Shown in pieces: positions 25,727-37,779 of a stretch of DNA of 64,000 bases. The DNA is from Bacillus litorisediminis (GTDB taxonomy: Bacteria > Bacillota > Bacilli > Bacillales > JC228). How positions within the stretch are numbered: the first letter of the stretch is position 1; every line of letters starts with the position of its first letter. Location of the stretch: contig NZ_JAKZKT010000006.1 of NCBI RefSeq assembly GCF_022808645.1, positions 1 through 64,000 of the forward strand. The letters run 5' to 3'. The notes beneath the pieces were generated by a model. It searched no databases, was not told the origin of the DNA, and saw only the letters and a program-made list of their open reading frames with translations. The position numbers and the translations under genes were made by a program.

Positions 25727-26929
25727 GTGAAACCTTATCGTCGTCAAAGTCCATTTATAACTATTGAGGGGATCCATATTGTAAAAGCCGTTGGAATATT
25801 TATATCAGTGATGTTTCTTCTTTTTTCTGTAAGTGGAATCATTACGAAGTTAAATGATTCTTTCCGTTTATCTTCGTTAAATGTTCATAATGCTGTGGCT
25901 GAACTTGATATCGAAATGCTTTATGCAATTATGGGGACGGAAAATCGCTATTTTTTAGAAGGGCTGCCAAAGAATGAGCAAAAAATTTCACTGGCCAAAC
26001 CTCTTTTAGCAATGGCTACGAATATTGAGTTTGATGATCCTACAAGTTTTTTGGGAAGAGAGCTTCCGGGCTTATATGCTTTTCATCAGAAAGTGATTGC
26101 TCCAAGGGATGGCAGTGATTATACGGATATGCCCATTGAATCAACACCGCCTATTAAAAAAATTGAAAAAGATGTGCCTGTCAAAAATACGGAAGATATC
26201 GACCCGGCACCTGCAGATGAAGACACAGCCCCGCCTCCAGAGCAATCGACTGGGGAAAAAGACGTGGTTTATATATATTTCACCCATAACCGTGAATCCT
26301 TTTTGCCTCATTTAGAAGGAGTCACCGATCCGGATCTTGCCCAGCATTCGGAAGTGAATGTAACAAAGGTAGGGGACCGTCTCAAGGAAGAGCTTGAGCA
26401 AAGAGGCATTGGGACAGCAGTAGATAAAACAGATTTTATCGGAAAGATCATCAATGATGGCTTGGATTATAGCGTTGCGTACGATTTGTCCCGGCCAGTG
26501 GTTCAAGATGCATTAGCAGCTAACCGAGATGTAAGTTATGTAATGGATATTCATAGGGATTCACAACCGAGAGAAAAAACTACAATCGAAATAAATGGGA
26601 AGTCCTATGCAAAAATCATGTTTGTATATGGCAGGGAAAATCCGGATTTTGAAAAAAATAAAAAAATCGCAGAAGATCTTCACAAAAGACTTAACGAAGC
26701 CTATCCGGGTATAAGCAGAAAAGTTGTCTCAAAGGCAGGAACCGGGGTGGATGGTGTATACAATCAAGACTTACATGGAAATGCTTTATTAATAGAAATT
26801 GGCGGATACGAAAATAACTTTGAAGAGCTTTACAATACCGCAGAAGCTTTTGCTGAAGTTTTTAGCGAATATTATTGGCAGGCAGAAGCTGTCAATGCCG
26901 ATGAGGAAACGGATAAAACGCAGCAATAG
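25727..26929 (+). CDS. spoIIP: Stage II sporulation protein P (peptidoglycan hydrolase)
   Basis: A 400-residue membrane-anchored amidase/endopeptidase. One N-terminal membrane segment lies at about 20-40. A variable linker rich in Pro, Glu and Asp (about 130-180) leads to the amidase domain, with YFTHNRESFLP (zinc His), VMDIHRDSQ and LLIEIGGYENNFEE. With SpoIID and SpoIIM it degrades septal peptidoglycan to drive engulfment. It starts at GTG 25727 with AAAGGAGAAC upstream. Confidence 0.94.
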   Translation: MKPYRRQSPFITIEGIHIVKAVGIFISVMFLLFSVSGIITKLNDSFRLSSLNVHNAVAELDIEMLYAIMGTENRYFLEGLPKNEQKISLAKPLLAMATNIEFDDPTSFLGRELPGLYAFHQKVIAPRDGSDYTDMPIESTPPIKKIEKDVPVKNTEDIDPAPADEDTAPPPEQSTGEKDVVYIYFTHNRESFLPHLEGVTDPDLAQHSEVNVTKVGDRLKEELEQRGIGTAVDKTDFIGKIINDGLDYSVAYDLSRPVVQDALAANRDVSYVMDIHRDSQPREKTTIEINGKSYAKIMFVYGRENPDFEKNKKIAEDLHKRLNEAYPGISRKVVSKAGTGVDGVYNQDLHGNALLIEIGGYENNFEELYNTAEAFAEVFSEYYWQAEAVNADEETDKTQQ

Positions 26930-26976
26930 TCCAAAGAGATGAAAGGGAATTTAGCTGATTTAAAGGAGTTCTGGGC

Positions 26977-27324
26977 ATGAAAAGATTTATTTTAAAGGTT
27001 ATAACCCTCACATTTATCCTGTTTTTTGGAGTTTTGATAGGGATGCAATATGCCAATGAAGGCATGGTAAAAATGCGGGGTTATCAAGATCCTAGTTTTC
27101 AGGAACCTGTATCGATCGAAGAAGCAGCTTCTGGTGAGGTAGAAGCATCCTTTTTAGGGAATAATCTTTCTTCTCATGATCTTGAAGCTAAGCAGAAACA
27201 GCTCGAGGAAGTTAAAACCTTTAATCTCTTTTCTCAGATCGGAAAAAGTCTCGCCCAATTTATAACTGGTTTTATTCAGGGGATACTGTCTGTTTTAGGA
27301 GGTATACTAAGTTTAATCACTTAA
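26977..27324 (+). CDS. yqxA: YqxA family protein (DUF3679)
   Basis: A 115-residue protein with an N-terminal membrane segment (about 5-24) followed by GMQYANEGMVKMRGYQDPSF. It has a charged middle region and a second hydrophobic C-terminal stretch. This matches YqxA, found between spoIIP and lepA in Bacillus. Function unknown. AAAGGAG precedes the ATG. Confidence 0.88.
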   Translation: MKRFILKVITLTFILFFGVLIGMQYANEGMVKMRGYQDPSFQEPVSIEEAASGEVEASFLGNNLSSHDLEAKQKQLEEVKTFNLFSQIGKSLAQFITGFIQGILSVLGGILSLIT

Positions 27325-27327
27325 TCT

Positions 27328-27357
27328 GGCGTTTCATTTTTGAAACGCTTTTCTTTT
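27328..27357 (+). terminator. Terminator after yqxA
   Basis: GGCGTTTCA pairs with TGAAACGCT around TTTT, followed by TTTCTTTTT. The tandem repeat array starts about 25 bp later. Confidence 0.85.
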
Positions 27358-27381
27358 TGGCACGCCTTCGCACTCAGACCG

Positions 27382-27902
27382 CTTGGTACTGCCAAGTTTT
27401 CTTTATACTTTAAGATAAATTGGCAGCATGGATGTTATTCGACGCAGCGGCCAATTTAAGGAATAAAGTATAAGTGCAACTAGGCTATTACCTGCGCCTT
27501 ACGGCTTGGTACTAGCCAAGTTTTCTTTATACTTTAAGATAAATTGGCAGCATGGATGTTATTCGACGCAGCGGCCAATTTAAGGAATAAAGTATAAGTG
27601 CAACTAGGCTATTACCTGCGCCTTACGGCTTGGTACTAGCCAAGTTTTCTTTATACTTTAAGATAAATTGGCAGCATGGATGTTATTCGACGCAGCGGCC
27701 AATTTAAGGAATAAAGTATAAGTGCAACTAGGCTATTACCTGCGCCTTACGGCTTGGTACTAGCCAAGTTTTCTTTATACTATTAGATAAATTGGCAGCG
27801 AAGAAGGTTAGTCGACGCAGTAGCCAATTTTAGGTATAAGTATAAGTGCAACTAGGCTATTACCTGCGCCTTACGGCTTGGTACTAGCCAAGTTTTCTTT
27901 AC
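27382..27902 (+). repeat. 124-bp tandem array of the structured intergenic repeat
   Basis: Five CTTGGTACT(A)GCCAAG hairpins start at 27382, 27505, 27629, 27753 and 27877, giving four units with a 124-bp period (the first is 123 bp, lacking one A). Units at 27505 and 27629 are identical. The unit at 27753 has the same length but many differences in its first half. Each unit runs: hairpin, TTTTCTTTA, ACTTTA, AAATTGGC, TTCGACGCAG, GCCAATTT, TAAAGT, AAGTGCAAC, CCTGCGCC. Arms AAATTGGC/GCCAATTT and ACTTTA/TAAAGT form one stem. It fills most of the yqxA-lepA gap; no coding potential. Confidence 0.9.
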
Positions 27903-27907
27903 GCTGA

Positions 27908-27913
27908 TATAAT
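27908..27913 (+). promoter_or_regulatory. Probable -10 box of lepA
   Basis: TATAAT at 27908-27913 lies 44 bp before the lepA ATG and directly after the T-run of the last repeat hairpin. No good -35 is found 17 bp upstream; that position falls inside the hairpin stem. The repeat array therefore supplies the -35 region. Confidence 0.45.
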
Positions 27914-27956
27914 GAAGATTAGTGTATTTTGCGGTAATTTAGTAGGAGTGAACCGA

Positions 27957-29795
27957 ATGAATAACGAAGACAGACGCAGAAGGCAAGAGCGAATCCGTAA
28001 TTTTTCCATTATCGCTCATATTGACCATGGAAAATCAACTCTTGCAGACAGAATACTAGAAAAAACTAATGCATTAACAGCACGTGAAATGAAGGATCAG
28101 CTTCTCGATTCGATGGACCTTGAGAGAGAGCGGGGCATTACGATTAAATTAAATGCTGTTCAATTAAAATATAAAGCTAAAGATGGCGAGGACTATATTT
28201 TTCACCTGATTGATACACCGGGACATGTCGATTTTACGTACGAAGTTTCCCGAAGCTTAGCTGCATGTGAAGGCGCTATTCTGGTTGTTGATGCAGCACA
28301 AGGAATTGAAGCACAAACCTTAGCAAATGTCTATTTGGCTTTAGATAATGACCTTGAGATTTTACCTGTTATTAATAAAATCGACCTGCCAAGTGCTGAA
28401 CCTGAACGAGTTCGTCAAGAAATTGAAGATGTGATTGGACTGGATGCATCTGATGCTGTTTTAGCATCTGCCAAAGCGGGAATCGGGATTGAAGAGATTC
28501 TAGAACAAATTGTTGAAAAAATACCTGCACCACAAGGCGACCCGGAAGGTCCGCTTAAGGCGTTAATTTTTGATTCCTTATATGACCCATATCGGGGAGT
28601 GGTAACTTATATTCGTGTGATGGATGGAACCGTAAAGCCAGGGGATAAAATTAAAATGATGGCGACCGGTGCAGAGTTCGAAGTTACGGAAGTGGGAGTA
28701 TTCAACCCGAAGGCTACTCTATGTGACGAGTTGACGGTTGGGGATGTCGGATTCTTAACGGCTGCCATTAAAAATGTCAGTGATACACGGGTTGGGGATA
28801 CGATTACAAACGCAAAAAATGGCGCAACTGAACCGCTTCCAGGGTATCGAAAATTAAATCCAATGGTATTTTGCGGTCTTTATCCAATCGATTCAGCTAA
28901 ATTTAACGATTTGCGTGAAGCGTTAGAGAAGCTAGAATTAAACGATTCATCTCTGCAATTTGAACCTGAAACGTCCCAAGCGCTTGGCTTTGGATTCCGA
29001 TGCGGATTTTTAGGTCTGCTTCATATGGAAATTATTCAGGAACGAATTGAAAGGGAATTTAAAATCGACCTGATTACAACTGCGCCTAGTGTTATTTACA
29101 ATGTTTTCATGACCGATGGTTCCGAGGTGAGGGTCGACAATCCGTCTAATATGCCAGATCCGCAAAAAATTGACCGGATTGAAGAACCATATGTTAAAGC
29201 AACCATAATGGTCCCTAATGATTATGTTGGGGCTGTTATGGAGATTTGCCAGGAAAAACGCGGTATTTTTGTGGATATGCAGTATTTAGATGAAAACCGT
29301 GTCAGTATTATATATGAAATCCCTCTATCAGAAATTGTTTATGATTTCTTTGATCAGTTAAAATCTTCAACAAAGGGATATGCATCGTTTGACTATGAAT
29401 TAATCGGCTATAAGGCATCAAAGCTTGTTAAAATGGATATCCTGCTTAATGGAGAAAGAGTAGATGCGTTAAGTTTTATTGTCCATAGAGATTCTGCCTA
29501 TGATCGAGGCAAGGTAATTGTTGAAAAGTTAAAAGAGCTTATTCCGCGTCAGCAATTTGAAGTGCCGGTTCAGGCCGCGGTCGGACAGAAAATCATTGCC
29601 CGATCAACCATTAAAGCAATGAGAAAAAACGTGCTTGCCAAGTGTTACGGCGGGGATATTTCAAGAAAACGGAAATTATTAGAGAAGCAAAAAGAAGGAA
29701 AAAAGCGGATGAAACAAGTAGGATCGGTCGAGGTTCCGCAAGAAGCGTTTATGGCCGTGTTAAAAATGGACGATACACAGTCAAAGAACAAGTAA
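27957..29795 (+). CDS. lepA: Elongation factor 4 (LepA)
   Basis: A 612-residue translational GTPase. [10 protein letters not shown] (G1), RERGITI (G2), DTPGHVDF (G3) and NKIDLP (G4) are all present, with the LepA-specific C-terminal domain ending in a lysine-rich [18 protein letters not shown]. It acts on stalled ribosomes and in ribosome assembly. ATG 27957 ([15 protein letters not shown]) has GGAGTG upstream and is preferred to ATG 27912, which lies right at the predicted -10. Confidence 0.96.
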   Translation: MNNEDRRRRQERIRNFSIIAHIDHGKSTLADRILEKTNALTAREMKDQLLDSMDLERERGITIKLNAVQLKYKAKDGEDYIFHLIDTPGHVDFTYEVSRSLAACEGAILVVDAAQGIEAQTLANVYLALDNDLEILPVINKIDLPSAEPERVRQEIEDVIGLDASDAVLASAKAGIGIEEILEQIVEKIPAPQGDPEGPLKALIFDSLYDPYRGVVTYIRVMDGTVKPGDKIKMMATGAEFEVTEVGVFNPKATLCDELTVGDVGFLTAAIKNVSDTRVGDTITNAKNGATEPLPGYRKLNPMVFCGLYPIDSAKFNDLREALEKLELNDSSLQFEPETSQALGFGFRCGFLGLLHMEIIQERIEREFKIDLITTAPSVIYNVFMTDGSEVRVDNPSNMPDPQKIDRIEEPYVKATIMVPNDYVGAVMEICQEKRGIFVDMQYLDENRVSIIYEIPLSEIVYDFFDQLKSSTKGYASFDYELIGYKASKLVKMDILLNGERVDALSFIVHRDSAYDRGKVIVEKLKELIPRQQFEVPVQAAVGQKIIARSTIKAMRKNVLAKCYGGDISRKRKLLEKQKEGKKRMKQVGSVEVPQEAFMAVLKMDDTQSKNK

Positions 29796-29869
29796 TTCTG
29801 AAAATGGGGGTGGATGACATAAGTCCAGCCTCTTTTTCTATCCAGCCCATTTATGGAGGTGTCATCATT

Positions 29870-31009
29870 ATGGTCCAGTCAGCGTATATCCACATCCCAT
29901 TTTGTCACCAAATTTGTCATTATTGTGATTTTAATAAATTTTTTATCGAAAACCAGCCGGTAGAAGCCTATTTATCAAGCTTAGCGGGCGAAATCGATCT
30001 GACTTTAAAAATGTACCCAGTTTCCCAGCCGCTTAAGACAATCTATGTAGGTGGCGGAACCCCAACTTCTTTAAGTGTCACTCAGCTATCGATTTTACTT
30101 GAAACGATTCAGAAACGTTTACCTTTAGCTGAGTCGGGAGAATTCACTTTCGAAGCGAACCCTGAAGATTTAACAGAAGAGAAACTATCGATTCTAAAAA
30201 ACTATGGAGTCAATCGTTTAAGCATAGGGGTACAAACGTTTGATGATGAAGTATTAGAAGCTATTGGGAGGACCCACCGAACCGATGAAGTTCTAAAAGG
30301 TATCGAGCTTGCCAGACACATTGGTTTTGAGAATATGAGCATCGATTTAATGTATGCACTGCCAAAACAAACATTAGAAAGTGTAAAAAAATCTTTAGAT
30401 ATTGCATTAGGACTTAAGATTCCGCATTTATCGCTTTATTCGTTAATTGTGGAGCCAAAAACGGTTTTTTATAATTTAATGAGAAAAGGGAAGCTAAAAC
30501 TCCCAAGTCAGGATACAGAAGCCGATATGTACGATTATATAATTGAGGCATTAAACCAAAACCAATATATTCAGTATGAAATCAGCAATTTTGCATTAGA
30601 AGGGTATGACAGTAAACATAATATTACCTACTGGGATAATGAAGAATATTACGGTTTTGGCGCAGGGGCCCATAGCTACATTGCCGGGGTCAGAAGAGGG
30701 AACATCGGGCCGCTTAAAAAATACATGTCCTTCATTAAAGAAGGAAATCTTCCAGCCATTGAAGAGAATAAGCTAAGTATAAAGGAACAGATTGAAGAGC
30801 AATTATTTTTAGGATTAAGAAAAACAGCCGGAGTCAGTTTAGCCGTGTTTGAGCAAAAATTCGGCGATTCATTATTATCGATTTATACCGATGAAATAAG
30901 GGAATTAACTGAAAAGGACTTAATTGAAATTTCTGATGGATTTATCAGGCTGACAAAAAAGGGAAGGTTCCTGGGGAATGAAGTTTTCCAAGCATTCATT
31001 CTCGATTAA
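29870..31009 (+). CDS. hemW: Radical SAM protein HemW (HemN-like)
   Basis: A 379-residue radical SAM protein. CHQICHYCDF (about 13-22) is the CxxxCxxC iron-sulfur motif without the fourth cysteine of true HemN. VGGGTPTSL and NRLSIGVQTFDD follow. HemW is a heme chaperone, often misnamed coproporphyrinogen oxidase. ATG 29870 follows GGAGGTG; the open frame further upstream overlaps lepA and is spurious. Confidence 0.93.
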   Translation: MVQSAYIHIPFCHQICHYCDFNKFFIENQPVEAYLSSLAGEIDLTLKMYPVSQPLKTIYVGGGTPTSLSVTQLSILLETIQKRLPLAESGEFTFEANPEDLTEEKLSILKNYGVNRLSIGVQTFDDEVLEAIGRTHRTDEVLKGIELARHIGFENMSIDLMYALPKQTLESVKKSLDIALGLKIPHLSLYSLIVEPKTVFYNLMRKGKLKLPSQDTEADMYDYIIEALNQNQYIQYEISNFALEGYDSKHNITYWDNEEYYGFGAGAHSYIAGVRRGNIGPLKKYMSFIKEGNLPAIEENKLSIKEQIEEQLFLGLRKTAGVSLAVFEQKFGDSLLSIYTDEIRELTEKDLIEISDGFIRLTKKGRFLGNEVFQAFILD

Positions 31010-31014
31010 ATCCA

Positions 31015-31043
31015 TTGACATCTAAGGCTTCATTTGATAATTT
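31015..31043 (+). promoter_or_regulatory. Sigma-A promoter of the hrcA-grpE-dnaK operon
   Basis: A consensus -35 TTGACA lies at 31015-31020. Possible -10 boxes are GATAAT (31036-31041, 15-bp spacer) or TAATTT (31038-31043, 17-bp spacer). The CIRCE operator follows within the transcribed leader. Confidence 0.65.
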
Positions 31044-31054
31044 AAAGTATAGAT

Positions 31055-31081
31055 TTAGCACTCGGTAGTGATGAGTGCTAA
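31055..31081. promoter_or_regulatory. CIRCE operator (HrcA binding site)
   Basis: A perfect TTAGCACTC-N9-GAGTGCTAA inverted repeat. HrcA, encoded just downstream, binds CIRCE and represses this operon in the absence of heat stress. Confidence 0.97.
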
Positions 31082-31095
31082 TAGAGGTGATGTGC

Positions 31096-32127
31096 ATGCT
31101 TACTGAACGTCAATTATTAATTTTACAGGTGATTATTGATGACTTTATTCGTTCTGCACAGCCTGTCGGGTCACGTTCTTTATCGAAAAAGGAGGAAATT
31201 TCCTTTAGCTCAGCTACGATAAGGAATGAAATGGCTGACCTGGAAGAGCTAGGTTTCATTGAGAAAACTCACACCTCTTCCGGAAGGGTTCCATCCGAGA
31301 AAGGATACCGATATTACGTTGACCATTTACTTTCGCCAAATCGAATTACCGTGGAGGATATGTCAACGCTAAGGTCCATTTTTGCAGATCGAATTTTTGA
31401 ACTTGAAAAGGTTATTCAAAAGTCGGCACAGATTATTTCGGACTTAACTGACTATACATCCATTGCATTAGGTCCGGAATTTAAAGAACATAAGCTTAAA
31501 AAGCTTGAAATTGTTCCTATAAATCAGGAAACTGCGGTGGCCATTATCATAACTGATACAGGTCACGTTGAGAACCGATTATTTCATCTGCCTTCTTCTG
31601 TTAAAAATACAGAAATAGAGAAACTGATGAATATTTTAAATGACAAGCTACAAGGTGTCCCTCTTTATGACCTGCGTAATAAATTTTTTAAAGAAGTATC
31701 CATTGTATTAAAAAGTCATATCGAGAACTTCAAAGAGATTTTGACACAGATGGGGGATACGTTAAACGTATCTTTACATGACAAACTGTTCTTTAGCGGA
31801 AAAACGAAGATTTTAAATCAGCCGGAATTCCACGATGTTGAAACGTTTAAGTCTTTAATGTCAGTGATCGAAAACCCAGACGAAAGGCTTTACCATCTAA
31901 TGAGGAAAAATCCATCTGGAATTCATGTGAAAATTGGGCGTGAAATCAATACGTCCGCTATGGAAAACTGTTCACTCGTTACTGCAACCTATACAGTGGG
32001 AGAGGAGCCAATAGGAACGATTGCTGTTTTGGGGCCAAAACGAATGGATTATTCACGGGTCATTACATTACTGAACTATTTAGGAAATGACTTGACATCC
32101 GTTTTAACAAAACTGTATCATTCCTAA
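31096..32127 (+). CDS. hrcA: Heat-inducible transcription repressor HrcA
   Basis: A 343-residue repressor. The N-terminal winged helix ([36 protein letters not shown]) is followed by the GAF-like HrcA domain ending [15 protein letters not shown]. It needs GroEL for activity and represses CIRCE-controlled chaperone genes. ATG 31096 has GAGGTGATG upstream and matches the family start; the longer frame from 31075 begins within CIRCE. Confidence 0.96.
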   Translation: MLTERQLLILQVIIDDFIRSAQPVGSRSLSKKEEISFSSATIRNEMADLEELGFIEKTHTSSGRVPSEKGYRYYVDHLLSPNRITVEDMSTLRSIFADRIFELEKVIQKSAQIISDLTDYTSIALGPEFKEHKLKKLEIVPINQETAVAIIITDTGHVENRLFHLPSSVKNTEIEKLMNILNDKLQGVPLYDLRNKFFKEVSIVLKSHIENFKEILTQMGDTLNVSLHDKLFFSGKTKILNQPEFHDVETFKSLMSVIENPDERLYHLMRKNPSGIHVKIGREINTSAMENCSLVTATYTVGEEPIGTIAVLGPKRMDYSRVITLLNYLGNDLTSVLTKLYHS

Positions 32128-32149
32128 ACTGCAAGGGTATTTTTTAGGG

Positions 32150-32180
32150 GAGAGCGAGTGTCATTAATTTCTCGCTCTTC
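32150..32180 (+). other. Hairpin after hrcA, possible attenuator or processing site
   Basis: GAGCGAG (32152-32158) pairs with CTCGCTC (32171-32177) around a 12-base loop. A T-run occurs only about 12 bases later (32190-32196). It may reduce read-through from hrcA into grpE or stabilise a processed end; a full terminator is unlikely. Confidence 0.5.
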
Positions 32181-32263
32181 ATTATGGACTTTTTTTGGCA
32201 TTTGATTTCCAATCCATGCTGGAAGTACCCTGATTCTTACATATCTCGAGGAGGTGAATACCG

Positions 32264-34758
<2,495 letters not shown>

Positions 34759-34774
34759 TCAGCCCATTAAAAAG

Positions 34775-34808
34775 GTCAAAGCTAGCATATCTGGCTTTGG
34801 CTTTTTTT
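34775..34808 (+). terminator. Terminator after dnaK
   Basis: GTCAAAGCTAG pairs with CTGGCTTTGGC (with G-U pairs) around CATAT, followed by seven T. It separates dnaK from dnaJ, which has its own promoter. Confidence 0.8.
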
Positions 34809-34862
34809 AAGAAAAAACAGGCAGAGAGCAGAAGAACCCCTTAATCGCCTAAGTTTTGTATA

Positions 34863-34892
34863 TTGTCAGAGGCAAAAAATTAATGGTACAAT
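34863..34892 (+). promoter_or_regulatory. Promoter of dnaJ
   Basis: TTGTCA (34863-34868) and TACAAT (34887-34892) with an 18-bp spacer, about 34 bp before the dnaJ start. No CIRCE is present here. Confidence 0.6.
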
Positions 34893-34926
34893 ACTCTTTA
34901 TGTGAAACAAATCGGGAGTGAGTGTC

Positions 34927-36048
34927 TTGAGCAAAAGGGATTACTATGAAGTGCTGGGCGTCAGTAAAAGCGCCAGTAAAGACGAGATAAAAAAAGCATA
35001 CCGAAAGCTCTCCAAAAAATATCATCCTGACATTAATAAAGAAGCAGATGCAGCTGAAAAGTTTAAAGAGGTCAAGGAAGCCTATGAGGTTTTAAGTGAT
35101 GATCAAAAAAGAGTCCAATATGATCGATTTGGACATCAGGATCCAAACCAAGGCTTTGGCGGCTTTGGCGGAAGTGATTTTGGCGGGGGCTTTGGCTTTG
35201 AAGATATCTTTGAAACTTTCTTCGGCGGCGGTTCTTCACGACGGAGAGATCCGAACGCGCCAAGACAGGGTGCTGATTTACAATATACAATGACATTAGC
35301 TTTTGAAGAAGCTGCTTTTGGAAAAGAAACAACCATTGAAATTCCAAAAGAGGAAACATGCTCAACCTGCGCAGGCAGCGGTGCAAAGCCGGGTACAAAG
35401 CCAGAAACATGTTCCTTTTGTCATGGTACAGGCCAATTAAGTCAAGAACAAAATACTGCATTTGGCCGCATTGTCAACCGTCGAGTTTGTCACCACTGCA
35501 GCGGAACTGGCCAAATCATTAAGAATAAATGTACAACGTGCGGAGGAACGGGCAAAGTTAAAAAACGCAAGAAAATTGAGGTCAAAATTCCTGCAGGGAT
35601 TGACGATGGCCAGCAATTGCGGGTGTCAGGTCAAGGTGAACCTGGAATCAATGGAGGACCTGCTGGCGATTTATACATCGTTTTTCGGGTGAAGCCTCAT
35701 GAGTTTTTTGAGCGTGATGGCGACGATATTTATTGCGAAATGCCAATTACCTTTGTTCAGGCATCGCTTGGGGATGAAGTTGAAGTACCTACCTTACATG
35801 GCCGTGTGAAATTGAAGATACCAGCTGGAACTCAGACTGGAACGAGATTCCGTTTGAAAGGCAAAGGGGTTCCAAATGTCAGAGGATATGGAGTTGGCGA
35901 TCAGCATGTTCGGGTAAGAATCGTTACTCCAACTAAGCTTACTGAAAGACAAAAGCAGCTATTACGAGAGTTTGCTGAACTAAGCGGTACTGTTACGGAT
36001 GAGCAGCAGGAAAGTTTTTTTGATAAAGTAAAAAAAGCATTTAGATAA
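34927..36048 (+). CDS. dnaJ: Chaperone DnaJ (Hsp40)
   Basis: A 373-residue type I DnaJ. The J domain has the HPD motif (KKYHPDINK), then a Gly/Phe-rich segment. Four zinc motifs follow ([32 protein letters not shown]), then the C-terminal substrate domains. It stimulates the DnaK ATPase. TTG 34927 gives the family start (M)[11 protein letters not shown] and has GGGAGTGA upstream; GTG 34918 overlaps that site. Confidence 0.97.
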   Translation: MSKRDYYEVLGVSKSASKDEIKKAYRKLSKKYHPDINKEADAAEKFKEVKEAYEVLSDDQKRVQYDRFGHQDPNQGFGGFGGSDFGGGFGFEDIFETFFGGGSSRRRDPNAPRQGADLQYTMTLAFEEAAFGKETTIEIPKEETCSTCAGSGAKPGTKPETCSFCHGTGQLSQEQNTAFGRIVNRRVCHHCSGTGQIIKNKCTTCGGTGKVKKRKKIEVKIPAGIDDGQQLRVSGQGEPGINGGPAGDLYIVFRVKPHEFFERDGDDIYCEMPITFVQASLGDEVEVPTLHGRVKLKIPAGTQTGTRFRLKGKGVPNVRGYGVGDQHVRVRIVTPTKLTERQKQLLREFAELSGTVTDEQQESFFDKVKKAFR

Positions 36049-36067
36049 TAATAGGGAGTTGGTAGAG

Positions 36068-37012
36068 TTGAAATGGTCGGAAATATGTATCCAAACAACC
36101 AATGAAGCAATTGAACCAGTTTCAAATATTCTTCATGAAGCTGGCGCCAGCGGGGTTGTCATTGAGGATCCTTTCGAATTAATTAAAGAAAGAGAGGATC
36201 AATTCGGAGAAATCTACCAACTCAATCCAGATGATTACCCGCGAGAAGGAGTCCTAGTTAAAGCGTATCTGCCAGTCAACAGCTTTCTTGGTGAAACCGT
36301 CGAGGAAATTAAAGAAGCGATTCGAAATCTGACCACGTTTGATATTGATATTGGCGCAAACAAAGTAACGATTTCAGAGGTCCACGAAGAAGAATGGGCG
36401 ACTGCCTGGAAAAAGTATTATAATCCCGTAAAAATTTCAGAACGCTTTACGATTGTTCCGACTTGGGAGCAGTATACACCAGTCAGCAGCGACGAATTGA
36501 TTATCGAACTGGACCCGGGAATGGCATTTGGCACCGGAACTCATCCGACCACTGTCATGTGTATTCAGGCGCTAGAAAGAACAGTAAAACCAGGAGATAC
36601 TGTCATTGATGTAGGAACAGGCTCTGGTGTATTAAGTGTGGCGGCTGCTCTATTAGGATCAAAAAAGGTACTGGCATTAGATCTCGATGAAGTCGCGGTT
36701 CAATCTGCCATCCTAAATACGAAATTAAATAAAGTACAGGAAATCGTTACTGTACGACAAGGAAATCTGCTAGAAGAGGTAACAGAGGAAGCAGATGTTA
36801 TCGTGGCCAATATTTTGGCAGAAGTGATCGTACGTTTTACAGAAGATGCCTATAATCGGATTAAAAAAGGCGGATACTTTATTACATCAGGGATTATTAA
36901 TCTGAAAAAACAGCTGGTAAAAGATGCACTCATTAAAGATGGGTTTGAAATCGTTGAAACTCTATCAATGGAAGACTGGGTGGCTTTTATTGCAAAGAAA
37001 AATGAAGTCTAG
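36068..37012 (+). CDS. prmA: Ribosomal protein L11 methyltransferase
   Basis: A 314-residue PrmA. The N-terminal substrate-recruiting domain ([16 protein letters not shown]) is followed by a linker with [12 protein letters not shown] and [14 protein letters not shown], the SAM motif [16 protein letters not shown] and the [11 protein letters not shown] catalytic segment. It trimethylates L11. TTG 36068 is chosen by family N-terminus and GGGAG upstream; TTG 36059 is an alternative. Confidence 0.95.
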   Translation: MKWSEICIQTTNEAIEPVSNILHEAGASGVVIEDPFELIKEREDQFGEIYQLNPDDYPREGVLVKAYLPVNSFLGETVEEIKEAIRNLTTFDIDIGANKVTISEVHEEEWATAWKKYYNPVKISERFTIVPTWEQYTPVSSDELIIELDPGMAFGTGTHPTTVMCIQALERTVKPGDTVIDVGTGSGVLSVAAALLGSKKVLALDLDEVAVQSAILNTKLNKVQEIVTVRQGNLLEEVTEEADVIVANILAEVIVRFTEDAYNRIKKGGYFITSGIINLKKQLVKDALIKDGFEIVETLSMEDWVAFIAKKNEV

Positions 37013-37021
37013 GTGAATCGC

Positions 37022-37774
37022 ATGCAACGTTATTTTATTGGCTTTGATCAAACCCAAAATGACCAAATATGGATCACTGGCGAAGATGCTCATCATATTT
37101 CGCGTGTCATGAGAATGAAAGAAGGAGATCACTTGATCGCTGTCCTCCCAAATGGCTCTTCTTCTCAATGTGAAATTCTGCAAATAGAAGAGACTAGGAT
37201 TATGGCAAAAGCTATTGGGTGGAAGCAGGAAGAAAAAGAGTTGCCAATAAAAGTTGCAATCGGGAGCGGTCTGCCAAAAGGGGATAAATTCGAATGGATT
37301 ATTCAAAAGGGAACGGAGCTCGGTGCCCGCACATTTATCCCTTTTAATGCTGCTCGCTCTATTGTAAAGTGGGATCCCAAAAAGTCCGACAAAAAGCTGA
37401 TCAGATGGGAAAAGATTGCAAAAGAAGCAGCAGAACAATCCCACAGAACAACAATCCCAAGTATAATTCCGCCAGTAGAACTAGAGCAACTTCTTGAAAT
37501 CGGGCGGGAGTATAGGTTTAAAGTGATTGCTTACGAAGAGGAAGCCAAAAATGGAAAATCTTCCAAATTTGCATCTATATTAGGTAATATGTCCCCTGGG
37601 GATTCGATAATCGTGATTTTTGGACCGGAAGGCGGTTTAACAGCAGAAGAGGTTTCGTTTTTAGAAAATAATGGTTTTACAGCTGTAGGATTAGGGCCAA
37701 GAATTTTAAGGACAGAAACAGCACCGCTTTATGTTTTGTCCGCCATTTCCTATCATTTTGAATTAATGAGGTGA
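37022..37774 (+). CDS. rsmE: 16S rRNA m3U1498 methyltransferase RsmE
   Basis: About 250 residues. An N-terminal PUA-like domain (MQRYFIGFD, DAHHISRVMRMKEGD) precedes a SPOUT methyltransferase domain, with LPKGDKFEWIIQKGTELG, VIFGPEGGLTAEEV and LGPRILRTETAPL forming the knot. ATG 37022 has AGGTGA upstream and is preferred to GTG 37013. Confidence 0.95.
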   Translation: MQRYFIGFDQTQNDQIWITGEDAHHISRVMRMKEGDHLIAVLPNGSSSQCEILQIEETRIMAKAIGWKQEEKELPIKVAIGSGLPKGDKFEWIIQKGTELGARTFIPFNAARSIVKWDPKKSDKKLIRWEKIAKEAAEQSHRTTIPSIIPPVELEQLLEIGREYRFKVIAYEEEAKNGKSSKFASILGNMSPGDSIIVIFGPEGGLTAEEVSFLENNGFTAVGLGPRILRTETAPLYVLSAISYHFELMR

Positions 37775-37779
37775 ATATA

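Noticed and set aside
27382-27902. Possible CRISPR array
   Set aside because: The 124-bp units are repeated over their whole length with no unique spacers, and no cas genes are present.
29642-29869. Upstream extension of hemW
   Set aside because: It overlaps lepA in another frame; ATG 29870 has a clear GGAGGTG and the family N-terminus.
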